From: Geobacter sp. DSM 9736
GTDB lineage: Bacteria; Desulfobacterota; Desulfuromonadia; Geobacterales; Geobacteraceae
Reading direction: 5' to 3'
Assembly: GCF_900187405.1 (NCBI RefSeq)
Contig: NZ_LT896716.1
Coordinates: 2,298,001 to 2,362,000 of the forward strand
Length of the DNA stretch: 64,000 nt
Shown here: piece by piece, positions 53,752-61,195 of the stretch
Layout: the number at the start of each line of letters is the position of its first letter
Position numbering within the stretch: position 1 is the stretch's first letter
Translations under genes and position numbers: made by a program
Notes under the pieces: generated by a model
What the model was told of the DNA's origin: nothing
The model's input: only the letters and a program-made list of their open reading frames with translations
Databases searched by the model: none

Positions 53752-54762
53752 TCAGGATTCGGCGACGACGATGACCGCCGCTCCGCAGAGCCGGCCGCTG
53801 CGCAGGTCTTCGAGGGCGTTATTGGCTGCTTCGAGGGGGTAGGGGGTAACTTCGGTCCTCACCGGCACCTGGGGTGCGAGCCGCAGGAACTCTTCCCCGT
53901 CCCGGCGGGTCAGGTTCGCAACGGACCTGACCGTACGCTCCCCCCAGAGAAGACTGTAGGGAAAAGAAGGGATGTCGCTCATGTGGATGCCGCCACAGAC
54001 GACGGTACCGCCGGGGGCGACCGCGCGGAGGGCTGCCGGGACCAATTCCCCGGCCGGTGCAAAGATAATGGCCGCGTCCAGCATTTCAGGAGGAAGCGCA
54101 TCGGCGTCGCCGGCCCATTCCGCGCCCATCTCCAGTGCGAACCGCCGCGCCTCCAGATCTCCCGGGCGGGAGAAGGCGAATATCCGGCGCCCCTGGAAAC
54201 GTGCTACCTGCGCGACGATGTGGGCGGCGGCACCGAATCCGTAGAGTCCAATTACCCCGGCATCTCCAGCCATGCATAGGGAACGGTAGCCGATAAGGCC
54301 GGCACAGAGGAGGGGCGCAGCCTGCAGGTCGGGATATCCTTCGGGAATCGGAAAACAGAAGCGGTGGTCGGCAACGGCATAGTCGGCGAAGCCGCCGTCG
54401 AACTGGTAACCCGTGAAGCGGGCCCGCTCGCAGAGGTTCTCCCGGCCGCTCCGGCAGTAGGAACATTCACTGCAAGTGGAGCCGAGCCACGGCACACCGA
54501 CCCTCATTCCCGGACCGAATGCTCCCGCATTGCTTCCGACTGCAGCAATCCGTCCCACGATCTGGTGGCCCGGAACCAGAGGAAGCTTTGGCTCGGTGAG
54601 TTCACCATCGACGATATGGAGGTCGGTCCTGCACAGACCGCATGCATGAACCCGGATGAGGATCTCCCCCTCCCGCGGCTGCGGAACCGGCAGCTCCATC
54701 AGGCGAAGAGGCTCACCCGCCCGTTCAAGAACCATTGCCCGCATAACCGTACCGGCCGTCAC
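53752..54762 (-). CDS. Zinc-dependent alcohol dehydrogenase
   Basis: A 336-residue medium-chain dehydrogenase. The catalytic zinc ligands are C41 and H66 (PGHQ replaces the more common PGHE), and the structural zinc cysteines are C97, C100, C103 and C111. The nucleotide-binding loop is YGFGAAAH near 194. It should interconvert an alcohol and an aldehyde with NAD(P). It starts at a GTG overlapping the 2H-phosphoesterase stop by four bases (GTGA). An internal ATG at 54744 is an alternative start. Confidence 0.87.
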   Translation of the reverse strand: MTAGTVMRAMVLERAGEPLRLMELPVPQPREGEILIRVHACGLCRTDLHIVDGELTEPKLPLVPGHQIVGRIAAVGSNAGAFGPGMRVGVPWLGSTCSECSYCRSGRENLCERARFTGYQFDGGFADYAVADHRFCFPIPEGYPDLQAAPLLCAGLIGYRSLCMAGDAGVIGLYGFGAAAHIVAQVARFQGRRIFAFSRPGDLEARRFALEMGAEWAGDADALPPEMLDAAIIFAPAGELVPAALRAVAPGGTVVCGGIHMSDIPSFPYSLLWGERTVRSVANLTRRDGEEFLRLAPQVPVRTEVTPYPLEAANNALEDLRSGRLCGAAVIVVAES

Positions 54763-55307
54763 AGCTCCCCCCCCTTCCCCAGCACCACTTCATGTATTGT
54801 TCGCCAGTCGCCGGTATCGCGCCAACCTTCCCGGATGTTCCCCGGCGTCGCCACCTTTATGCGGTCGAACAGAAGTTCTTCCCGGTCCAGCCGCACCTGC
54901 CGCGCCAGTTCCCGCTTCTCCTCCAGCGGCATATCACGGTAGAGGAGGCTCAGGTGTGGAAACAGCCGATAGCCTGAATCGTTGCCCATACGCGATTTGA
55001 TTCCGTCATGAATCTTTCGCAGCGTCACGCTCTCGTCTAACTCGATGAAGAGGGTCTTGAAATATTCTTCCATCGCCCCCACCCGCCGGCAATGCAGCGA
55101 AAACGGGTCCACCCCCCGTACCGCCTCAGTCACCGCCCGCTTCAACTCCTCTGGGTCCGTGAGTAGGACCGAGTAGACGGTGACATGGGGCTCGAAGGGA
55201 GTCATGCCGAAGCGCGCGCACCACGCCCGTACCAGTGCCTCCGTGTAGGCCAGGTCATCCCCTGCAGGGGCAAGGAAAACGGAATATTTACGTTCGTCTG
55301 TCTGCAT
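54759..55307 (-). CDS. 2H phosphoesterase (cyclic phosphodiesterase-like)
   Basis: A 182-residue protein with the two HxT/S signatures of 2H phosphoesterases: H41-V-T43 (PHVTVY) and H118-L-S120 (PHLSLLY). Members open 2',3'-cyclic phosphates on nucleotides or RNA. The sequence resembles the plant/fungal cyclic phosphodiesterase group rather than LigT. It is coupled to the alcohol dehydrogenase gene by a four-base overlap. The natural substrate is unknown. Confidence 0.75.
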   Translation of the reverse strand: MQTDERKYSVFLAPAGDDLAYTEALVRAWCARFGMTPFEPHVTVYSVLLTDPEELKRAVTEAVRGVDPFSLHCRRVGAMEEYFKTLFIELDESVTLRKIHDGIKSRMGNDSGYRLFPHLSLLYRDMPLEEKRELARQVRLDREELLFDRIKVATPGNIREGWRDTGDWRTIHEVVLGKGGEL

Positions 55308-55353
55308 ATCAGTAAACTGTGTCGTTATTCCGGGTACACCTGATTGCTAATCG

Positions 55354-56250
55354 TCATTCTCCGATCCATGCGGCTCCGAGGACGCCGGCGGAATCGCCGA
55401 GACTGTTTTTTAGGATGGGGGTGCGGAGATCGCCATGAAATACATATTTGCGGACCCGATCCACTCCCTCGGTGTATAATTCATCGATATTGGAAAGGCC
55501 ACCGCCGAGAACAACGGCATCGGGATCGAGCACTGAGATGAGTCCGCCGAGAGAGCGCCCGAAATCGTCAAGGAACCGGTCGAAAATGGCGACGCAACGC
55601 GGCTCGCGGCTACGCCACCCCTCGGTTATCAACTCCATCGAGAGCTCCTCGCCATAAGCCGCCCGAAAGGCCGCTTCAACTCCGGACCCGCTGATCTTAG
55701 TTTCCACGCACCCACGATTTCCGCAATAACAGGAAGCACCGGCAGGGTCCACCGAGAAATGCCCCCATTCCCCCGCGATCCGGTGAGGCCCCGGCCTCAC
55801 CTGCCCTTCAATGAAGAGCCCGCCGCCGCAACCGGTCCCCATGATCACGCCGAACACCAGGTCGTACCCCCGGCCGCTACCCAGCACTGCTTCGGCGAGA
55901 ACGAAGCAGTTGGCGTCGTTATCGATGGCTACACGACGGCCGATACGCGCCTCGATGTCCCGTTGGAGGGGCTGGCCGATCAGACAGGTCGAGTTGGCGT
56001 TCTGGACGAGACCGGTCCTGCCGTTGATGGACCCGGGAATGCCGATGCCGATGGTGAAGGAAGCTCCGGAGGGAATTCCGTCTCGGACCGTTTCAAAAAG
56101 GTGCACGATCGAATCGAGCATCGCTCCGTAGCCACTGCGTGAGGGGGAAGCAACGCGGCGGCGCGTGATCTCGCCCCCCTCCGGCGCAAGAAGGACCGCT
56201 TCGATCTTGCTCCCGCCGACGTCGATCCCGACCCTGTAAGGCTCCATCAT
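55354..56250 (-). CDS. ROK-family sugar kinase
   Basis: A 298-residue kinase with the ATP loop DVGGSK (10-15), the catalytic aspartate D112 (IDNDANCF) and the ROK zinc motif H164, C174, C176, C181 (WGHF, CYCGNRGC). It probably phosphorylates glucose, fructose or N-acetylglucosamine. No DNA-binding domain is present, so it is not a repressor. Its start overlaps the histidine kinase stop by four bases. Confidence 0.87.
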   Translation of the reverse strand: MMEPYRVGIDVGGSKIEAVLLAPEGGEITRRRVASPSRSGYGAMLDSIVHLFETVRDGIPSGASFTIGIGIPGSINGRTGLVQNANSTCLIGQPLQRDIEARIGRRVAIDNDANCFVLAEAVLGSGRGYDLVFGVIMGTGCGGGLFIEGQVRPGPHRIAGEWGHFSVDPAGASCYCGNRGCVETKISGSGVEAAFRAAYGEELSMELITEGWRSREPRCVAIFDRFLDDFGRSLGGLISVLDPDAVVLGGGLSNIDELYTEGVDRVRKYVFHGDLRTPILKNSLGDSAGVLGAAWIGE

Positions 56251-57422
56251 AGGTCGGCTGCTGCCAGAGCTATCTTGGGGAGGGTAAAGGTGAAGGTGGT
56301 ACCGGCAGGCTCGTTGCTTTCAAACTCTATCTTCCCGTTAAGGTAGCGTTCTCCGAAGAGTTTCACGCTGTATGTGCCGATGCCGCGCCCGGTCTGCTCC
56401 TTGGTGCTGAAGGAGCGCTGAAAAAGCTGCAGCTGCACCTCCCTCGGCATCTCGCCGGGATTGTGGATCGTGAAGCCTACGTGCTCCTCCAGGTCCTTCC
56501 CGGAAATGGTCACTGTGCCCCCGCGGGGTGTTGCCTCCAGGGCGTTCTTAAGCAGGTTGCCGAGGATCCTGCGCAGTATGGCGGAGTCGCTGATTATCTT
56601 GCAGTCCGGCACCTCCCCGAGAAGGAGGCTGCGTCCTTCGGCAATGTCATGATGCGCATAGAGCGCATGCAGATCCCGCAGCAGGTCGGGAACAATCACG
56701 AGCCCGAGCACCGGCTTGAATTCCCCACGCTCGGCGGCGAGCAGCTTACGCTGGTGGTTGATCTCGTCGATAAGCGTTTCGGTTAGAGTTATCATCCACT
56801 GCTTGTACTCCGCCTCCCGGTCCACATCCATTTCGGCATGCTCGGCGAGCATTGATGCTATCCCGTGGATTCCCCCGGCGGTATTTATGACGTCGTGAAA
56901 AAAGACGCGCTCCAGCACGGAGCGGCGCTTCTCGGCGCTTATATCCTTCAGGACGCAGATCGTCAACGGCACCCCATCGACTACTGTCGGGGTTGCAATG
57001 ACTTTCAGGTCGAGAGAGACGGGTCTCTCCCGGTTGAGGGTCAGGCGACATTCGAAGGCGGTTCTGCTGCAGCTCTTCTGGCTTTCCAGAATGCTCGCTA
57101 CGGCTCCGCAGGTTGAACAGTGATCGCCGGTGCCGCATCCTGCGGGTCCTTCGCTGGCGAAAACGCATCCGGCGGCCTCTCCGGGGCGCTTGCCGATGAT
57201 CTGTTCTATATCTTCAAGATTGAATGCGCGCAGGACGAGACTGTTGGCTGCAACGATCTGGCGCTCCTTGTTCAGGACAAGGACGTAATCGGGAAACGCT
57301 TCCAGCGTGGCGACGAAGGCAGGAGAGAGGAGCACCTTTTCACGCGCCTCCCGAACAAGGCGTAAAGGTGTGCGGTCGGGTGGGGCGAATCTGGTCTGCG
57401 ATGCGGCGTCAGCATATTTCAT
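56247..57422 (-). CDS. PAS sensor histidine kinase with cysteine cluster
   Basis: A 391-residue cytoplasmic kinase. A PAS domain (about residues 30-150) carries an unusual set of six cysteines (C86, C96, C102, C105, C118, C125; core CGTGDHCSTCGA), which could bind a metal or respond to redox state. The phosphoacceptor is H176 in FFHDVINTAGG, a variant of the usual HE motif, and the ATPase domain has NLLKNALEA and GRGIGTYSV. The ATG at 57422 follows AGAGGAG. It overlaps the ROK gene by four bases, and no response regulator is adjacent. Confidence 0.82.
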   Translation of the reverse strand: MKYADAASQTRFAPPDRTPLRLVREAREKVLLSPAFVATLEAFPDYVLVLNKERQIVAANSLVLRAFNLEDIEQIIGKRPGEAAGCVFASEGPAGCGTGDHCSTCGAVASILESQKSCSRTAFECRLTLNRERPVSLDLKVIATPTVVDGVPLTICVLKDISAEKRRSVLERVFFHDVINTAGGIHGIASMLAEHAEMDVDREAEYKQWMITLTETLIDEINHQRKLLAAERGEFKPVLGLVIVPDLLRDLHALYAHHDIAEGRSLLLGEVPDCKIISDSAILRRILGNLLKNALEATPRGGTVTISGKDLEEHVGFTIHNPGEMPREVQLQLFQRSFSTKEQTGRGIGTYSVKLFGERYLNGKIEFESNEPAGTTFTFTLPKIALAAADL

Positions 57423-57601
57423 GGGTGCTCCTCTGCCCAGGATAAAGGGGGCCAACTGCCAGGATCGTGATGTTCCCATATCGGTTCATGCTGGAGACAG
57501 GAGGTGTGAGGATTGCCATAATACCATCTTCACGATGCGGGTACCAGCTTCAAGTGCGGGGAAGAGCGTCCATGAGGTAGAAACGACGAGCGAGAGAGGC
57601 T

Positions 57602-58927
57602 TCAGAACCCCGCTACTCCCGCGGTGATCTGGTCCCAGTATGTCACCTTATCCTGGTGCCAGGTTACGAGACGGGCACTGCCGTCATGGGAAAGGACTAT
57701 TACGATGGCGTCATGGAGGTCGTGGCACAGCCGGTAGGCGGCCCGATGACGGGTACCGACCCGCTCGCTCCCCTCCATCATCGTGTGGGAACCCTCCACG
57801 TCCATCGCACGCGCCACCGCCTCCACCTTGTCTATATCCCCCGAGATCACTGCGCCGAAGCCCAGGAGTTCCTGCCGCTTCGATATCACCACGGCGCCGT
57901 CTATTGAAGCGAAACCGGCAATGAGGTGAGCGACGTCGAATAGAGCCTCGTCAAGGAGTGCCAGCTTTTCGCTCCGGCAAAGGATGTAATGCTCCCACCC
58001 CACCACCCGGTCAGGCTCCGATGCGCTGCCTGCCGCCTCGGCAAAGGCATTCATGATGTTAACGATCAGGGTCCTCAGCCGTTGCCTCGGCTCTTCCTCG
58101 ACGAACTGGTACTTGATGGACATGAACTGGTTGTCGCAGCAGAGTGCTGCGGCCTGCTCCTCGGGAAGGTAGACCAGGGTGCCTCCATGATGGGAATTCC
58201 GGATACTGCCGATGATACGCTTCACGACCTGCTGCACCAGCTTCCTTACAAAATCGGGAGCCAGTACGGCCCAGGGGGAGGAAGCCTGGGCACGGGCCTT
58301 CTGGTGCAGGGCGTACAGCTCGCTGCGGACCTCGTCGAAACTCGCCCGCAGCCAGGGTGCATTGAAAACATCCCGGGAGGCGCGGGTAATCTTGCCGCCG
58401 TTGAGGGAAGCGACGATCTCCGAGCCGCGGCAGACGGCGATGCGGCCGGGTCCGGCTACATACACCACAAGCGCCGGCGGAAGTGGAGCCGCAGTTCTTC
58501 GCCCACCGAACACCGACTGCATCCATCGGGGACCGGAGTGGACGATACCCCACATCTGCAGCCCCAGGATGGGATCGAACCTCACACCGATGAGGGATCG
58601 GTAGAAATCCACGGCCGGGGAAAGACGCTGAAGTTCGTACTCGTTGAAGGGCCTCGGCTGCGTGAAAATAAGCCGGTGCAGCCCGTCGGGTGTCCCCTCT
58701 TCGGCGGGGAAAAGGGAAGGTTCGCGGAGGATCAGCCGGAAATCAACCGTGCGTTCCTCCTCCCGGAGCAGGCTCGCCTGATAGCAGATCGACAAGAGAC
58801 GCTGCAGCGTGCGCTGGTCCGGAAGCTCTTCCGGGATTTCACCCGTTTCCTCGTCCACGGATGGCCACTTGGCGAGTACGAACCTCATCAGCTCTCTCGG
58901 ATATGAATGGCTTTCGCGTGATGGCAC
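57602..58927 (-). CDS. DisA_N (DAC)-domain protein, putative diadenylate cyclase with DACNV-like sensor
   Basis: A 441-residue cytoplasmic protein. The first 300 residues form a large uncharacterised region, perhaps a DACNV-type sensor. The C-terminal segment resembles the diadenylate cyclase (DAC) domain: the DGA motif (D343, in IDGAVVISK) and the RHR motif (393-395, in GTRHRAA) are both intact and 47 residues apart, as in known c-di-AMP synthases. It would make c-di-AMP from two ATP. It starts at a GTG with GAGG eight bases upstream. It is not adjacent to a known c-di-AMP phosphodiesterase. The call is by motif only. Confidence 0.75.
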   Translation of the reverse strand: MPSRESHSYPRELMRFVLAKWPSVDEETGEIPEELPDQRTLQRLLSICYQASLLREEERTVDFRLILREPSLFPAEEGTPDGLHRLIFTQPRPFNEYELQRLSPAVDFYRSLIGVRFDPILGLQMWGIVHSGPRWMQSVFGGRRTAAPLPPALVVYVAGPGRIAVCRGSEIVASLNGGKITRASRDVFNAPWLRASFDEVRSELYALHQKARAQASSPWAVLAPDFVRKLVQQVVKRIIGSIRNSHHGGTLVYLPEEQAAALCCDNQFMSIKYQFVEEEPRQRLRTLIVNIMNAFAEAAGSASEPDRVVGWEHYILCRSEKLALLDEALFDVAHLIAGFASIDGAVVISKRQELLGFGAVISGDIDKVEAVARAMDVEGSHTMMEGSERVGTRHRAAYRLCHDLHDAIVIVLSHDGSARLVTWHQDKVTYWDQITAGVAGF

Positions 58928-59067
58928 TGTTAGATCCCTCTTTTTTCCATTATACCGGAAGTACGGAACGCGGCAGAGGACGGAAGGGGATATGAAAAAA
59001 AGGCGTGTGACCGTTGCCGATCATCACGCCTTTCCACTCCGCTCTTCACGGCACTCCTTTTGCGGCA

Positions 59068-60528
59068 TCAGATGGAGGACGAGACGGCCGCCTTCTTCAC
59101 CACCATATCCACCACCGGCAGCGGCGGTACCTTTTCAAGCCCGTATATTTCCTTGAGGTCGATGTCCTTGGGAACCGCACCGAGCAATGCCTCGGCGACC
59201 TGCTGGTCCGCCTGGCGGTAACGGAGCTTGACCTCCAGGTTCACCTGGGCCACCCCCGGAGGAACGCTGAGGCCATAGAAGACATCCTTGTACCCGCGGG
59301 GGGGTATTGTGTCGTGACGGGAGAATGCGGTGACAACCCAGGGATCGACGGCGAAGTGGAAGTCATTCCCCATACCGTCGGAGTTGAACATGCGGACGTT
59401 CTCCGGCAACTTCCCGGACGGGTCCACTGTGCCGCTTTCGAACAGCACTGCCCCCTTCTCGTCCCGTGCCGTCACCTCCAGCCACATCTGCCTCACGTTG
59501 GTAAGAGATGTGGGGAGATTGTGGCCCGCCCTTATGTTCTTCACCCGCACCCTGACTTCTGCCAGCTTCCCCTCCCGGTACACCGGTGACACCTCCAGGT
59601 CGGCCGCGCTCTTCAACCGCGTCACCGCCATTTCGTATTTTTTCATGATATCGGCAGCCAGTTCCGGGTTGCCCGCTTTCTTCACTGCACCCGCCGCCAG
59701 ATACTGGAGCAGATAATTGGCTCCGCTGAAGTAATGGCGGTACTCTTTGCGCCCCGGCTTCTTGAACTCATCCGCAGAGCGGAGGAAAGTTTCGACATCC
59801 ACCATGTGGCAGTCCTGGCAGAGTATTTCCTTCTGAGCGTAGGGACCGTGCTTCCATTCCAGGTAAGTGGCCTCCAGCGGGAAATGCGCATCATAGTGGT
59901 AGACCTGGTGGCAGGATGCACAGAGGTCGGCCCTCAAGTGCAGGCTCGATTCCTCGCATGAATGGAAGCCCCCGCCGCACCCGTCCTTCGGCTTGAAGGG
60001 TCCACGCTTCACCAGGGTCGTCCCCTTCGTTCCCTGAACCCCCGGAGTCAGGATCATCGAACCGTTCTCCGGTTCGTGGGAAGGGGTCTGCCAGTGTGTC
60101 GTTCCGCTGATGGAATGGCATATGTCGCATGAAACCCCGGCCTTGGCCATATCGCTCAGTCCTGCAAGTCCCGGCCCTTTGATCTCGCCGGTGACCATCC
60201 CGGCAGGAGAATGACACCCCTCGCACTGCCTCGCAATATCATGCCCGACCGCCTTAACCGCCTTGTTGAGTTCCCCCTGGTAGATGGGGTCATGGAAGGC
60301 CAGACTGTGCACGGAGCCGGTCCACTCCTGATGCTGGAGAGGGTGACAGTTGGCACACGTATCGGGTGGAGTGAAGGGAGCATTCGACTTGTTCCACTTT
60401 ATAAGTGACGGGTAGTATGGGTAGAACTCCCGGTCGACATCGAATACACCCGAGGCGGATCGGGCCGATCCCGACGCACAGCAGACGATCAGAGTTACAG
60501 CAGCAAGAATTGCATTGATGCGCTTCAT
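59068..60528 (-). CDS. Pentahaem cytochrome c
   Basis: A 486-residue exported multihaem cytochrome. A signal peptide (1-25, ending ARSA) precedes five CXXCH sites: CANCH, CEGCH, CDICH, CASCH and CQDCH, all in the first 250 residues. Extra His residues (HSLAFHDP, HYDAHFP) can serve as distal ligands. The C-terminal half has no haem and looks like a beta-rich domain. It resembles cytochrome c554-type multihaem proteins. It should act in periplasmic or extracellular electron transfer. The ATG at 60528 follows AAAGGGAGGAG; the upstream in-frame ATG would lengthen the signal peptide. Confidence 0.87.
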   Translation of the reverse strand: MKRINAILAAVTLIVCCASGSARSASGVFDVDREFYPYYPSLIKWNKSNAPFTPPDTCANCHPLQHQEWTGSVHSLAFHDPIYQGELNKAVKAVGHDIARQCEGCHSPAGMVTGEIKGPGLAGLSDMAKAGVSCDICHSISGTTHWQTPSHEPENGSMILTPGVQGTKGTTLVKRGPFKPKDGCGGGFHSCEESSLHLRADLCASCHQVYHYDAHFPLEATYLEWKHGPYAQKEILCQDCHMVDVETFLRSADEFKKPGRKEYRHYFSGANYLLQYLAAGAVKKAGNPELAADIMKKYEMAVTRLKSAADLEVSPVYREGKLAEVRVRVKNIRAGHNLPTSLTNVRQMWLEVTARDEKGAVLFESGTVDPSGKLPENVRMFNSDGMGNDFHFAVDPWVVTAFSRHDTIPPRGYKDVFYGLSVPPGVAQVNLEVKLRYRQADQQVAEALLGAVPKDIDLKEIYGLEKVPPLPVVDMVVKKAAVSSSI

Positions 60529-60556
60529 GTTACTCCTCCCTTTAATTAGATAGCTT

Positions 60557-60585
60557 AAGTAAAACAACCATTTTCAGCTTGTCAA
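60557..60585 (-). promoter_or_regulatory. Sigma-70-type promoter of the pentahaem cytochrome
   Basis: On the minus strand a perfect TTGACA (60585-60580), a 17-bp spacer and TTACTT (60562-60557). The -10 is weak, so regulation by an activator is possible. Confidence 0.5.
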
Positions 60586-60649
60586 CCTGCAAAAAAGCAA
60601 GAAGCGAAGGCCTTTAGTTAAAGAAATATAATTTTTTACCGCTATCGCC

Positions 60650-60677
60650 TTGACAGGGCAGGCGGAGAAGGTACCAT
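60650..60677 (+). promoter_or_regulatory. Sigma-70 promoter of the cold-shock protein gene
   Basis: A perfect TTGACA (60650-60655), a 16-bp spacer and TACCAT (60672-60677), about 50 bp before the start codon. Confidence 0.6.
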
Positions 60678-60725
60678 TTCTGAAAAATTACCAACGGGAA
60701 ACCAGCGACCAGGAGGAGAAAAAAG

Positions 60726-60926
60726 ATGGTAAACGGCGTAGTGAAGTGGTTCAACGACAGCAAGGGGTTCGGGTTTATTCAGCAGGAAAATGGAGAAGAT
60801 GTCTTCGTGCATTTTTCTGCCATCCAGAGTGATGGTTTCAAGACCCTCACCGAAGGGGAGAAGGTCAAGTTCGACGTCCAGAAAGGGCCGAAGGGCCTCC
60901 AGGCCGCAAACGTCTCCCGCGCGTAG
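60726..60926 (+). CDS. cspA: CspA-family cold-shock protein
   Basis: A 66-residue RNA-binding protein with both ribonucleoprotein motifs, KGFGFI (13-18) and VFVHF (26-30). Length and sequence are typical for the family, which melts RNA structure. GAGGAG precedes the ATG. The leader is short (about 40 nt), unlike the long leader of cold-induced E. coli cspA, so it may be expressed at normal temperature. A terminator follows at 60950. Confidence 0.94.
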   Translation: MVNGVVKWFNDSKGFGFIQQENGEDVFVHFSAIQSDGFKTLTEGEKVKFDVQKGPKGLQAANVSRA

Positions 60927-60949
60927 CAATTCCTCGAAAATCCCAACTG

Positions 60950-60977
60950 AAAGGCCCCGGCACCCCCGGGGCTTTTC
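60950..60977 (+). terminator. Rho-independent terminator of the cold-shock gene
   Basis: AAGGCCCCGG pairs with CCGGGGCTTTT around a short C-rich loop, ending in TTTT. It lies 24 bp beyond the stop codon. Confidence 0.75.
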
Positions 60978-61195
60978 GCGTTTCCAGCCTATCCCCTTCA
61001 CGCACAGGCAGCTCCCTCTACTGTTCATGTTTCACCTGAGCGACTGATATTTCCTGATAAAAAAACCTCTTACTCCGGTCAAGTTCGGCTCGTTCGCTCC
61101 GATTATTACGCCATGAGCTGCTCCGCCACCGATCATTACATGCCGGGCGGGGCCTGCTTTCGCAACAATGCCCACCACAGTCGGAGACCAATGCC

